Source: Anopheles merus (lineage: Eukaryota > Arthropoda > Insecta > Diptera > Culicidae). Taken from it: a stretch of 64,000 bases of DNA. Under the pieces are notes generated by a model. The model did not search any database. It was not told the origin of the DNA and was given only the letters and a program-made list of their open reading frames with translations. Below are positions 54,701 to 62,532 of the stretch, piece by piece. Position 1 is the first letter of the stretch; every line of letters begins with the position of its first letter. The translations under genes were made by a program, and so were the position numbers. The stretch is from contig NC_054083.1 of assembly GCF_017562075.2 (NCBI RefSeq), positions 21,077,428 to 21,141,427 on the forward strand, written 5' to 3'.

Positions 54701-57700
54701 TAGTGATCCGTTTAATTGTTTGTCAAATTAATTCACATAAAATCAAGTTTTACAATTACGATAATCACGCCATAATTCAAGGTATATGCGTATACAGAGC
54801 GAATGCATGTTCAATCAACAACTGCGCACACCTGTATTGGACGATACTGCTTAATTCATGTACTTGATAATTACGATTTATAATTGGATTTTCATTCTGC
54901 CATTATTAGTTCGATCGCTGGTATCTCTTTTGCACAGTGGGTGTTATAATTCCACACAACTTGCAGCATTTGTTCCAACCATCGTCACGCTAATTTGTAC
55001 GATTTATTGCTTTAACCTTGTTTATCGAAGGCAATTTCATAAAATGTAATTAATCTGACCACTAAAGCTGATTTAGTAACGCAATGACTGTTGGTTGTTT
55101 ATCATTGCTATTAAATTAAAAGTCACTCGCAAACCAATCATCTGAATTCATTAATTAACAATGAATGGAAATAAATCGTCCGAATAACATTACGAACAGG
55201 TTTTGTACTGCTCATATCACCATAAAGTACATACAAAACTAGCTAATGTTCTTGCTCCTGTGGTGTACGATCGTAGAAACCCCACGAAGACGACAAGCGC
55301 GCTATAATTCCACCACAGGCAGCGCAAAGAGACCGCGTCATAATTCCACTCCCATTCATAAACCACATCCTGCACCATTCGCTACCAACCAGCGCAAATT
55401 GGAGCCGATTTTTCCATCGCCCGCTAATTCCACACACATCACAGCACGACGACAACAGCGCATCATCCGAAAGCACTTTCCCACCGTGCAAGCTTTCCGG
55501 AGTTTAGTGGCGCGGTCTCATTTGTGAAAGTGTTTTTCCGTATTTTTCCTTTTCCTTTCGTTTTCACGCATTGCTTTTTGCTTCCTCCGTACTGTCTTTA
55601 TCCCTGCACACAACAACAACAGCAGCCTCCTGATGGCATAAATTTTCACACTCACTAACTCGCACTATAATGCCTGCGCTTTCTTCTTTTATTCTTCTCG
55701 CCTACCTGTAGGGACTATCTGTGTCACTGTTCTACTGCTTCCTCAACTCGGAGGTACGGTTAGCGCTGCGCCATCGGCTGGAACGGTGGAGGGACGAGCG
55801 GAACATTCGTCTCGGTCAGGTCCGGCAGCGAAGTCGACGGTAAGTGCATTTTCGGTCCAACAGACGGCAATCGGCAGCGTGGTGCGAAGAAGAAGCTTTC
55901 CTCAGAAAAGACTTGCATTATTTGTGGGCTGCTATATCTTACGAAGACAAATTATTCACACCTTAAAGACTGCGTTTGTATCTGGTCTAAGTTGTGCTTT
56001 AAACCTACAAAGCTGACGGATTAGCATGGCGATGAAAGAGTATTTATACACATGGGCTGTGAGAAAAGCATAATCGCGGGCAATGAAAAATGCATCTCGA
56101 AAGGCAATTTAATTGGACGAGTCTTAGTATAGGCTGTTGTCTGACCTCGTGAGCGGAAGATTATAAATTTCCTGGAGTATTTTTAATCCACAAATAGTCC
56201 CAGCTGTGCATTGCTTATAATCCGTTCTACTTTAACCCTTCACTGCGCAGTAAAGACACATAAAAGGACTACCCAGAGACTTCAATTGCCTTTTCGGTGC
56301 TTATTGCTTAAATTCAACTACAAAAGGACACCACATATACACCGAAGGGTTTTTCCGCAACTCAATTTAATGGGCTACCATTAAAAATGTGGGTAGAAGG
56401 TTCCCTCCCCGATCGTACACATGTGTCTGTGTCTGGCGTCTGCTCTTTTGTTCCTTCGCGGTGAAGGTTACGGTCACAAACGGGCGTCGGATGCCTTTTT
56501 TCTTTGCACTTCCTTCCCTGGCTCATTTACGATTATGTCTTTTTTGCGAAACAAAGGCGTGAATGAGGGAGCATAAAGATACCGTTGGTTGGAAGCATGG
56601 GTTTTGTTGCTGTTCGGGAGGCATCTGCTAAGTGTGTTAGGCGTAACTCAATGCATTTGAAGGTGCATAGGACTTCTTGAGAGAGAAATGCTTTTTTCCT
56701 TAAATCATTGAATTATTGATAAAATTTTATTCATATTCCATTTTCTAGGATGTTACTAAATACAAAACATCTGGCAGAAAGGTTTTTTAGTTAAAAAAAA
56801 AAACAAAAACAAAAAACGCATTACTGAAAATTGCACACCATCTGGGCTTTTCCAGCGCCGGCACTCGCTAATTTAATTCATCTTCCTAACGCATCGTAAC
56901 GCTTAAAGCGGCTACAATTGATGCGTGCACAAAGGAAAATGGAAAGCTTCATCCAATCAGACCTTAAGGAAATAAGCTTCATCAAGCACGCAAAACCGAA
57001 AATAAAGAAAAAAGACGCCCACAAACACACACAGAGCGAAGAACCAGGAAGCTAAACGAAATTTCGCTAAAAAAGCAAGAACGCCACGATACACGATACG
57101 GCGTAAGATCCATCCGGTGTGATGGTGGTGAAAAATGGTTTACAGTTTATCTCGGGAAAATTGAAACACAGGATCCGTTCGCTTTTTTTACTTTTCTTAC
57201 AAAAAAACAGTATCTTGTGACCGTCTCGAAATGCCAAAAAGAAACCCCGATGTGAAAAATCCGTTCCACTTCGTATTCTGATATCACTATGGGGCTGTTT
57301 TTTATCACTTTGTTAAAATTAGCTAAAAAAAACAAGTTAAAGCTCGCTCAAACAGAGTACTGCCGCTCCTTGCATGGTGGCAGTGCTGCTGACGCTACCA
57401 AGGGGCCCCTTTTTGCCCGCTCCGCCTTTTGGGTGTACATTTTATTTTACCGATTTATTTTTCGGCCACCAATAATTTCGGCGCACACTGTAAAGCTGCT
57501 ACTCTCTCGTCCAACCCTCCCTCCCGAGAGGGTATGCTGGTCTATGAGCTCAATCGAGTGCAACGATATTGTATAAAATATTAGCCGAATATCGTACCGT
57601 TCCGATCCTTGCAACAATGGTTCGCTTCCTGGTTGGGCCGAGCTAGACGGCTGGTGAGTTTTTACTGCACTTTCGATTCCACTGTCCGCCATTGCACACA

Positions 57701-59964
57701 TCCACATCACTGGGGCGTGTATTGGCTGTGGTGCTGTGGTGCCCCGTCTTTAAATCATCTTTCAATTCCACGCCGACCATCCATTGTCGATTTAGCTTCT
57801 TATCCGGCTATTATGAGCAAGTCGGAAGTCGTAAACTTGGAACCGATTTTTAAAACGTACCTATAATCTGATCCTTGGACATGTGTTTAGCTGCATGCAA
57901 TACATTATTTTTACAAGATTTTAAGAGCAGTTAAAAGTTTGCGGATTATTCATGTATAAATATAAACTATTTTACTATTTTACTACTATTTTCATATCAA
58001 ATCCCACTACATTCTTTCCGTGTTTTCGTATCCCTTTCCACTCCCAGTAACATCCAACCGTATGGCATTTGAACAATCCTCAGTTAGTCCTAACGTCTGT
58101 AGCTATTTAAAGTCACCACAAACCGTACAACAACAATAAGTAACTATCTCGTTTGGGAAAATGCGACCGAGAGTTGTTGTACAAGAAAGAGGGAGTTCTA
58201 TTGCTCCATAGTTTTGCTCCATTGTCAATGTACCCTTACTACTTCTACTGTAGTTTTAAATGTTTTTCTCCCCTTTTTCCAACGAACGAAATCCACCACG
58301 CTAGTGATAATGGTCGATGTTTTCCTTCTTTCCAATTTTCCTACCATTTTCCTACCGACCGGTTACTGTTGAAACACGAGCAAACGCATCGCCCGGACAC
58401 AAATTCGCAAGTCGTCCCGTTATGCTAATGAGGCTTGCAAAATTAGTTTTCCACTCGCAATGGCGCAACAAAAGAATGAAAAAAAAAAAAACAACGCGCT
58501 ACCAATGATAAGTAAAGCGCGCGGCTTCCTCGTGCTATTGAACTAATCTTCTATTTTTGTACTATATTTCTTCTCTTTTCTTCTCTCATTCTTTCTATCC
58601 TGTATATCCTTCATCCTCGTTCTTCTTCTTGTGTGTGTACCGTGTTGTCTATTGTGCAATGATGTGTGTATGTGTCATCCCCGTCCTGCTACGCTGTGTG
58701 GTGGTACGTTTCCTTTTCCTGACCGTTTGCTCCACATCACACTTGCATGTGCATCGCAACTATCTACATCAACGACGACGATGAAACACGACAACCACCA
58801 CCGTCGAACGGACAGCTTCACCAATTCTGGCTACAACCAGTCGAAAGAATGTTCACCACGGTCCCGCACGGAAAGCTTCCGGTAAGTGTTGAGTCCCTGT
58901 TTTTGCATTCCCTCTTCATCCTCTCTCCTCTCAGTAGTCAGCCCTGTGTCTATTATTTCCTTTTCGATACTACACTCCATTCCTTTTTGGTTGTAGTGCT
59001 TGAGCTGAAATGATTCTCTGATATTCTCGTAAGGCCGTTGCTGGATTCGCGCTCTAGAAAAAAGAGTACAAGAAATCGTTTAATGCTCTTCTGCATCAAA
59101 AGGCAGACTTCATCCTTACAAGTGGTGGAAGCTTTCCTTCAATTAAACTGGAGCTCGTACTCGACAGTAATCTAAATACAATTATTTCACATTATCTTGC
59201 GTTTAAGAACATAAAAGCACAATTACCTATAACACACTGTCAGTGTCATTTTCCGACTTTCTCTTTGCAAATAAGATTTGCATCTTCTGCGTGGCACAGA
59301 GAAAGAGACAAATAATCTCTCTCCCTCTCTTCTGGTACTGGTGGTAAACAGGTTCAAGGCTACGAACAGCACTCTTTAAAGACTGCCACGAAAGCACCAT
59401 CGATTATTGTGTCCTTCCCATGCCTAACCCAGACCCGGTGCCCGCATGCCACGTCTCATAAACGTGTACACATGTAGTCCGTGTATCATCAGGAATGGGA
59501 AACATAAACCCAGCGCCACCAGGAAAAAGCGGGGCGAAAATTTACGATAATTATGAAATTTTATACCCGCCCTGTCTGTTCGTGCTAGTGGTGTTGGTAA
59601 CGACGAAATAAAATGCGCTCCTTGTTCCGGAATGGCACGTTTTCCTTCCTTTTGTTGTGTAAGAATTCTTGGGAAGTGTGTCGTAAAAATAAGCATATGC
59701 ATGCAAGTTAAAAGTATGTGGAGCGCAGCGAACGATCGGTTAAGTTCTACCGGCCTATATTAAAGCGCTTTCGAATGTGAATAATCGACACACGGTCCTA
59801 CCACGGCGAAGTTCTCTTCGTTGCCATGCACGATGGCACGTTTTGAGTTATAAAATAGAACAAAGCTTAACTTAACGATACACACCCGTAGCCGTGCTTC
59901 AAGTGATAATCCTTCGAGTAACTATGGCCCCCATCTGCCGGTGGAACTTCAGCACGCACCATAA
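35275..59964 (+). CDS. Dh44-R: CRF-like diuretic hormone (DH44) receptor, class B GPCR, 12 coding exons
   Basis: Spliced coding sequence: 35275-35385, 35650-35773, 38271-38454, 38544-38637, 40084-40183, 46859-46939, 48310-48386, 50670-50780, 50866-51051, 55712-55839, 58816-58881, 59892-59964. The sum is 1335 nt, 444 codons plus TAA; every intron is GT-AG and all phases agree. The extracellular domain has six cysteines (26, 43, 52, 66, 85, 100), the CWP motif, and N-glycosylation sites at 20, 80 and 93. Seven helices lie at about 116-139, 149-170, 183-208, 225-248, 271-296, 317-334 and 345-367. Class B marks include EGLYLY, GWGGP, PLLGITY and FYCFLNSEVR, plus C183 and C262 for the extracellular disulfide. 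The loop before helix 6 (TKLRSANTVETRQYRKA) matches CRF receptors better than calcitonin/DH31-type ones. By family it is a Gs/cAMP-coupled plasma-membrane receptor for DH44, controlling tubule secretion and neuroendocrine output. The exact paralogue (R1 or R2) cannot be settled, and the true start is uncertain. Confidence 0.88.
35650..35773 (+). CDS. Dh44-R: DH44 receptor coding exon 2 (hormone-binding domain)
   Basis: Encodes residues 38-78 plus the first base of Q79. It carries GGCPVDFDRILCWPKTDPG and LPCFEEFKGVHYD, the core of the class B extracellular domain with cysteines 2-4, the conserved Asp before CW, and the Trp. It has acceptor TTTCCACAG and donor CAC|GTAAGT, phase 1. Confidence 0.92.
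36547..37222. mobile_element. Candidate TA-flanked AT-rich miniature element
   Basis: Ends GAGGTAGCGTGA and, inverted, GAGGTAGCGCGA, 11 of 12 matching and flanked by TA on both sides. The 676-bp interior is strongly AT-rich and non-coding, as in Tc1/mariner-derived miniatures. It lies in receptor intron 2. Confidence 0.5.
37731..37752 (+). repeat. C13 run followed by (AC)n
   Basis: Thirteen C then a short ACACACAC run in receptor intron 2. Confidence 0.9.
38271..38454 (+). CDS. Dh44-R: DH44 receptor coding exon 3 (end of ectodomain, helix 1)
   Basis: Encodes NATRYCHPNGRWDNY with cysteine 5, then cysteine 6 (AACHH), and helix 1 (about residues 116-139, YTGYILSLVALSLAVIVFVY). The NATR sequon and the GRW tryptophan are hallmarks of the hormone-receptor domain. 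It has acceptor CTCACCAG and donor CAA|GTAAGT, leaving phase 2. Confidence 0.92.
38544..38637 (+). CDS. Dh44-R: DH44 receptor coding exon 4 (loop 1, helix 2)
   Basis: Completes K140, then encodes DLRCLRNTIHANLFITYILS and the rest of helix 2. The RCLRNTIHANLF block is the conserved first intracellular loop and start of helix 2 in class B receptors. It is preceded by a short 89-nt intron with acceptor ATCAATAG and ends in phase 0 at CAG|GTAAGA. Confidence 0.92.
38998..39060 (+). mobile_element. Decayed SINE head fragment
   Basis: CTCCTGGAACAGTCGTCAAC and following bases align with the SINE head (CTGGTGGTACAACCGTCAAC), then fade before the B box. It lies in receptor intron 4 at the edge of a decayed minisatellite. 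Confidence 0.5.
39070..39395 (+). repeat. Decayed minisatellite built on TCCTGGAACTGG
   Basis: At least eight variants of (A/G)TCCTGGAACTGGTCCTGAAC recur at uneven spacing across about 320 bp of intron 4, with interspersed CCCATACC-like pieces. Drift is heavy, so the unit length (roughly 30-40 bp) is an estimate. Confidence 0.55.
39407..39620 (+). mobile_element. tRNA-headed SINE copy 3 with perfect 10-bp target duplication
   Basis: CTTTTCGGGA at 39397-39406 is repeated at 39621-39630. B box GGGTTCAAGCCCC, body GTAGGACTGACTATCCTGCT and tail TTGACCGACAACGGTTGTTG; the (AAG)n end has decayed to an A-rich run. It lies in receptor intron 4. Confidence 0.88.
40084..40183 (+). CDS. Dh44-R: DH44 receptor coding exon 5 (extracellular loop 1, helix 3)
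   Basis: Residues 172-204 and the first base of G205. Contains C183, which in this family pairs with the loop-2 cysteine, and helix 3 with LLHYFTLTNFFWMLVE. It has acceptor TTTTCCCGCAG and donor GAAG|GTGAGT, phase 1. A 6.7-kb intron follows. Confidence 0.92.
40486..40580 (+). repeat. Long (CT)n polypyrimidine tract
   Basis: About 95 bp of CT repeats with a few TTT or CGC breaks, in receptor intron 5. On the minus strand it is (GA)n, the type of sequence bound by GAGA factor in flies. Confidence 0.9.
41786..41973 (+). mobile_element. 5'-truncated SINE copy 4
   Basis: Starts inside the head at CTCGTACGACTTAATAAC, with B box GGGTTCAAGTCCC and tail GTGCCAAGGAAGAAGAAG. A short direct repeat, ATTCATGG, flanks it (41778-41785, 41974-41981). 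It lies in receptor intron 5. Confidence 0.82.
46859..46939 (+). CDS. Dh44-R: DH44 receptor coding exon 6 (helix 3 end, loop 2, start of helix 4)
   Basis: Encodes GLYLYMLVVETFSGDN and MYAAIGW, continuing the EGLYLY motif and beginning the GWGGP motif of helix 4. Its 81 nt keep phase 1 on both sides. Its short length and isolation by introns of 6.7 and 1.4 kb explain why no long open frame marks it. Confidence 0.9.
48310..48386 (+). CDS. Dh44-R: DH44 receptor coding exon 7 (helix 4)
   Basis: Finishes GWGGP and encodes AIFVILWAIAKGIT followed by a polar stretch ending KADT, extracellular loop 2. It has acceptor CCCCTCTCAG and ends in phase 0 at ACG|GTAAGTAAG, a tandem donor with two overlapping GTAAG copies. 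Confidence 0.9.
48387..50669 (+). other. Receptor intron 7 (2.3 kb)
   Basis: Contains the (AC)20 tract and an AT-rich middle (48.9-49.6 kb), then GC-richer DNA before the exon 8 acceptor CCCACCTCCAG. No gene seen. Confidence 0.75.
48741..48780 (+). repeat. (AC)20 microsatellite
   Basis: Forty bases of perfect AC repeat in receptor intron 7. Confidence 0.95.
50670..50780 (+). CDS. Dh44-R: DH44 receptor coding exon 8 (loop 2 cysteine, helix 5)
   Basis: Encodes ECSWMRESVVDWIFQGPV and helix 5. C262-S-W264 is the conserved loop-2 Cys-x-Trp of class B receptors. It is phase 0 on both sides and has 37 codons. An 85-nt intron separates it from exon 9. Confidence 0.93.
50866..51051 (+). CDS. Dh44-R: DH44 receptor coding exon 9 (intracellular loop 3, helix 6)
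   Basis: Encodes ITKLRSANTVETRQYRKASK and helix 6 with LIPLLGITYLVVL. Loop 3 is the main G-protein contact in this family, and its spacing and ET-QYRKA pattern are the best evidence for a CRF/DH44-type receptor. It is GC-rich relative to the flanking introns, and phase 0 on both sides. Confidence 0.94.
51305..51481 (-). mobile_element. SINE of the second tail type, minus strand
   Basis: Read on the minus strand, the head (TACCATGGTACAGTCGTTAA, then ACGACTTAATAACATGCCCG and GGGTTCAA) matches the other SINEs, but the body ends in GGCCGGCATCCACGTAGGAC and GTTACGCCAAATAGAAGAAG. Flanking repeats TGAATTGTCAC and TGAATTGGCAC (51294-51304, 51482-51492) differ at one base. It lies in receptor intron 9. 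Confidence 0.78.
51905..52130. repeat. Dispersed GATTCATGAATC palindrome repeats, left part
   Basis: Variants of (G)AGATTCATGAATCT(T/C) recur (GAGATTCATACAT, AGATGAATCTCTAAAGATG, GGGGATTCATGAATCTCG, GGATCCATGAATCTTAAAAG). The same motif resumes after the SINE/hAT insertion. The host element is unidentified. Confidence 0.5.
52131..52987 (+). mobile_element. SINE of the second tail type, split by a hAT-like insertion
   Basis: The head is at about 52131-52200 (ACATAACAACATGCCCGTCG, decayed B box GGTTCATGCC) and the body runs to CATGACCACGTAGGTAG. After the 656-bp insertion the sequence resumes as TGACGCCAAGAAGAAGAATA. Removing the insert and one target copy restores the tail CCACGTAGG-GACGCCAAGAAG, the same type as the copy at 51.3 kb. 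Confidence 0.72.
52296..52951. mobile_element. hAT-like non-autonomous foldback element with 122-bp internal repeats
   Basis: The ends are TAGTGATGGGCGG and, inverted, TAGTGTTGGGTCA. The 8-bp target duplication is GTAGGTAG (52288-52295) against CTAGGTAG (52952-52959), 7 of 8 matching, as expected for hAT. The interior is GC-rich and has direct repeats of 122 bp starting at 52411, 52533 and 52655 (third partial), each with TAGGTGC(G/A)AGAAAGCATAAG and GTTCGGGTCGGGTCGGGCC. An inverted copy lies at about 52759-52880. GGGTCGACCC palindromes are scattered through it. No transposase is encoded; open frames here are by-products of the repeats. Confidence 0.78.
52988..53075. repeat. Dispersed GATTCATGAATC palindrome repeats, right part
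   Basis: GAGATTCATGAATCTTTCGA and TCTTTCGAGATCC continue the repeat cluster seen left of the split SINE, so the two parts were probably one unit before the insertion. Confidence 0.5.
53121..53301 (+). mobile_element. tRNA-headed SINE copy with perfect 13-bp target duplication
   Basis: GTATTAATGTCCT at 53108-53120 recurs at 53302-53314. The element has head GGTCTGGTGGTACAACCGTC, CATGCCCGTCATGGGTTCAT, body CGTAGGACTGACTATCCTGC and tail TGTTGTGCTAAAGAAGAAG. It is among the least decayed copies here. It lies in receptor intron 9. Confidence 0.9.
55712..55839 (+). CDS. Dh44-R: DH44 receptor coding exon 10 (helix 7, proximal tail)
   Basis: Encodes GLSVSLFYCFLNSEVR, the helix 7-helix 8 signature, then a basic amphipathic stretch (RHRLERWRDERNIRLGQ). 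It ends at CGACG|GTAAGT in phase 2. If the donor is not used, the frame reads CGG TAA, so intron retention would end the protein at once after RSRR. Confidence 0.93.
55840..58815 (+). other. Receptor intron 10 (3.0 kb)
   Basis: No gene seen; short open frames near 57.3-57.9 kb lack domains. The last 300 bp have a CTAAT site, a pyrimidine-rich tract (58548-58635) and no AG until the acceptor. Confidence 0.6.
58816..58881 (+). CDS. Dh44-R: DH44 receptor coding exon 11 (cytoplasmic tail, candidate cassette exon)
   Basis: Encodes FTNSGYNQSKECSPRSRTES plus F and the first two bases of R421. The assignment rests on phase (2 in, 2 out), a good donor TTCCG|GTAAGT, and the fact that AG at 58814-58815 is the first AG after a CTAAT branch-like site at 58543-58547 and a long pyrimidine tract. 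The bases just before the AG are not pyrimidine-rich, which is unusual. At 66 nt the exon can be skipped without changing frame. I do not recognise the peptide from memory, so this is less sure than exons 2-10. Confidence 0.62.
59892..59964 (+). CDS. Dh44-R: DH44 receptor coding exon 12 (C-terminus and stop)
   Basis: Completes R421, then encodes RASSDNPSSNYGPHLPVELQ, HAP and TAA. It is chosen because a TTAAC branch-like sequence and acceptor CACCCGTAG precede it and the incoming phase fits. Joining gives an RRAS protein kinase A consensus (421-424) followed by a serine cluster, as expected in a GPCR tail. The pyrimidine tract is weak. Confidence 0.66.
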
Positions 59965-60582
59965 AAACTAGTTTCGCGCTAATAATTTAACGCGAAGTGC
60001 AAGAAGTATCATAAAACTATAAAATCTCATCATCTGCAACTCGGCGGATGAACTTCGCCGCCAAGCACAGTGGGACAACGTAGCAACGCAGAAAGGGTGC
60101 GTCCCTTTGCGACCATTCCACGGTGCGGTGCTCAAAATATTAGCAACTTTGAACCCATGGCACATGGGTCGGACTCAGCGCACCACAGAAAACGCCTTCG
60201 CGGATAAAAGTAAGCAAAAACCCTTCAACCCATTCCACCAAACGGGGTGTCTCGCCTTGGAGGGGAGAAATTATTTACGAGTATTTTATGTGCGCACACA
60301 CACGCAAAAAAGATGGTCCATAACTCTTGTGTTTTAGCAGAGTTTGTGACTGGCTAGGAGTGTGTGTGTCAGAGGGGTTTTTTTGTGCGAAGAAAGTGCG
60401 ATTCCATCACCTGATACCAAGCGCCACAAGATTGCCGCCTTTTGGAAGATGGTAACGCCCGCTCGGAAGGATTCGTACGCATACATTTTGGGGAGAGCCC
60501 GGTTTGGTTCTTTCCCTTCTTTCCCGGGGCACACTAGGGATGCTGCAAAGCAAAAAGTCAACCATAAAGTAACGAGTAAGAC

Positions 60583-60588
60583 AATAAA
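60583..60588 (+). terminator. Candidate poly(A) signal for the DH44 receptor
   Basis: AATAAA lies 619 nt after the TAA at 59962-59964, and is the first canonical hexamer that I noticed on the plus strand after the stop. The actual cleavage site is not known. Confidence 0.35.
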
Positions 60589-61088
60589 AATCATCACGGC
60601 GAAAAGGGGAGAAGGTTTTTGTCTTGCGTTTAGTAGCGGAGGCCACAAATTTCCATAACCGAAACCACACGGCCGTAAAATCAATTCCACACAAAAAGTC
60701 CCATCCCTTTCCGCAAGTGGCTGCTGGGTGGGAAGTTTGAATTGTGCTTTTGAATGCATATTGCTGTATAGAGCGATAAAATGGCTATAAAAGGCCATTT
60801 AAGCATGCTTAAACTGAACGCTATCATTGTGTAAAATCTCCTTAGATTAGACCTGTTTCTGCTAAATGATCTAAACGGTGACCTTTGAAGGATATTGGGA
60901 CTCAAATCAACCGAGCGAAAGAGATGACGGAGTAATGCTGAGATTCTAACTCCGCCAGTAAGAGTAATATTTTCCGATTATTTTCTCACCGCCGAGGACG
61001 ATCCCCAGTATCTAACGCAAGAATCAAAAGCCTGAATTGTCTTACCTTTGTGTTTGGTTTTCTTTTATTAGTTCGAACGTGGTTCAAA

Positions 61089-61094
61089 TTTATT
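61089..61094 (-). terminator. Poly(A) signal of the RING-H2 gene
   Basis: TTTATT on the plus strand reads AATAAA on the minus strand, 45 nt past the stop. A second copy lies at 61064-61069. Confidence 0.6.
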
Positions 61095-61138
61095 CTCACT
61101 TGTGTACGCTTATGCACTTACAAAAATAATGCCACCGG

Positions 61139-61541
61139 TTACGGTTCCGGAGCAACAGCCATCAGCTCAGCTTCAAGCAGCTTATACTTCTTGTAAAGCT
61201 CATCTGTAGCTGCCAGCTCCTTTGCCGCTGCCACTGCCAACAAGAAATCCAAGTTCTTGATTAATTTCCCCATTATTCCGATCAACTCCATCTCGTACAA
61301 CTTCAACACGTGCATTTCTTTCTGCACTAAGGATAGCTGTGCGCTGGGGCACTCCGCATCCCAGACCGCGTACGCACTCGCGTCCTCATCCTTCGCATTG
61401 CCCAAAAAGATCTCGTCGAGACAGAAGGGGCAACGATTGTCCAGCACAAGGCATTTGTAGTGGATGAAATGGCCGCAATGATACACCATTGAAGTGTTAT
61501 AATCCAAAGGTTTTTGGCACTCATCGCAAATGATGTCAGGG
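61139..61541 (-). CDS. RING-H2 protein coding exon 2
   Basis: A single open frame running from PDIICDECQKPLDYN through the whole RING finger and the coiled-coil tail to TAA at 61141-61139. Eight regularly spaced Cys/His ligands make this exon convincing by itself, whatever the first exon is. Confidence 0.85.
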
Positions 61542-62532
61542 CTGAAAGGAAGATAGGAGAAGAAAGAATGTCAGTTATTATCTCAGCTAGCATTGATGTG
61601 CAATACTTTTTTCGGGAGGACGCCTCGACCCCTAGAGCAAAAGAAGCATTTAAAAACCTCACGAATCATGAACTTTGAGATATAGAGCAATTGTGCTACA
61701 CAGACGAAAGACCCATACTGCAGCCATAGAAAAGACTCTCGAAGAAAAAATACACGCAGGTGGCAATAAAACTGTAGCCCAAAAATAATTTTATCAGCTA
61801 AACAACGATAGATACAAGACATGCCACCACATATACCCAAATGGCTCAATCTAACATACAACAGCAGGATGCGGTGTCCATTCTACAACAGAGAACTGTG
61901 AGATAAAGCTCCCAGACAACACCACTATATTTTCGCCACTACCACTATATAGAAAGAGAAGAGAAATTTTATCTTCTCAGGCAGCACCAGTGTCTTTAGT
62001 GCGTTAGAAAAGGGGGCCTCCGCAACCCTTTCATTCGGAAAATTGAACAAATAACTTTAAAACACTTGCCATCACTTACTGGTAAATTAATCACTTATCA
62101 CTTACTGGTCAAAAATGGTAAATAAAAACCTCTAGAATCACCAGGCACCCTATCAAACTATTAATTTTGTGGATAAATCGTCGACGTTCGCCATATCCTG
62201 GTAGAATGTTGAGGACTTTTTAATTACCGAATCAGACACAATGTAACTCACCACATTGAACAAACTCTATCTTCTGATCACAAAACTCACAACCATCACA
62301 ACAAAATAACCTGATAATATACTTATTTAATAATTTAATTTTACATTATTACGGCTTTTAACAAATTCCGCAAATTTAAATATAATTTAACAAAAAAAAA
62401 ACAATAGATTAAAAAGACGAATGTAGTCTAAAAGACTCAAAGTTTCTATAATTGATCAAACTAACGAACACACATATAATACTTTTCCTACCCTGAACGC
62501 ACTGCCATTCGATAAGCTTACCTTAGAGTCAT
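61139..62532 (-). CDS. Small RING-H2 finger protein with C-terminal coiled coil, two coding exons
   Basis: Minus strand. Coding exon 1 is 62532-62522 (ATG ACT CTA AG, then GTAAGC) and exon 2 is 61541-61139 (acceptor CCTTTCAG, ending TAA). Together they make 414 nt, 137 residues plus stop. Residues 9-44 fit a RING-H2 finger: C9-x2-C12-x13-C26-x-H28-x2-H31-x2-C34-x6-C41-x2-C44, including YHCGHFIHYKCL and RCPFC. Residues of about 70-130 are Leu, Glu and Lys rich and probably coiled coil. RING-H2 domains usually act as E3 ubiquitin ligases or as assembly modules; the short C34-C41 spacing recalls RING ends of vacuolar sorting subunits, but no orthologue is recognised. It is convergent with the receptor gene. 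The frame joins across the 980-nt intron only if the 11-nt first exon is real; an alternative is that exon 2 ends a larger gene. Confidence 0.72.
62522..62532 (-). CDS. RING-H2 protein coding exon 1 (11 coding bases)
   Basis: On the minus strand ACAATAACC precedes ATGACTCTAAG, then GTAAGC. The ATG has A at -3 and the donor is near consensus. Phase 2 plus the C that opens exon 2 gives Ser, producing MTLS-PDIICDEC. It is supported by phase and signals only. Confidence 0.6.

Larger units (their letters stand above)
51052..55711 (+). other. Receptor intron 9 (4.7 kb), transposon-rich
   Basis: Holds three SINEs and the hAT-like element between 51.3 and 53.3 kb. The remainder (53.3-55.7 kb) is AT-rich, without a recognised gene. 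Ends at acceptor CTACCTGTAG. Confidence 0.75.

Noticed and set aside
58841..58881. Alternative exon 11 acceptor at AG 58839-58840
   Set aside because: It would shift the reading frame of exon 11 and change the outgoing phase so that exon 12 no longer fits.
61327..61662. 111-codon minus-strand frame overlapping the RING exon
   Set aside because: It runs in a different frame over the RING exon and has no zinc-ligand pattern; it is a shadow of the real exon.
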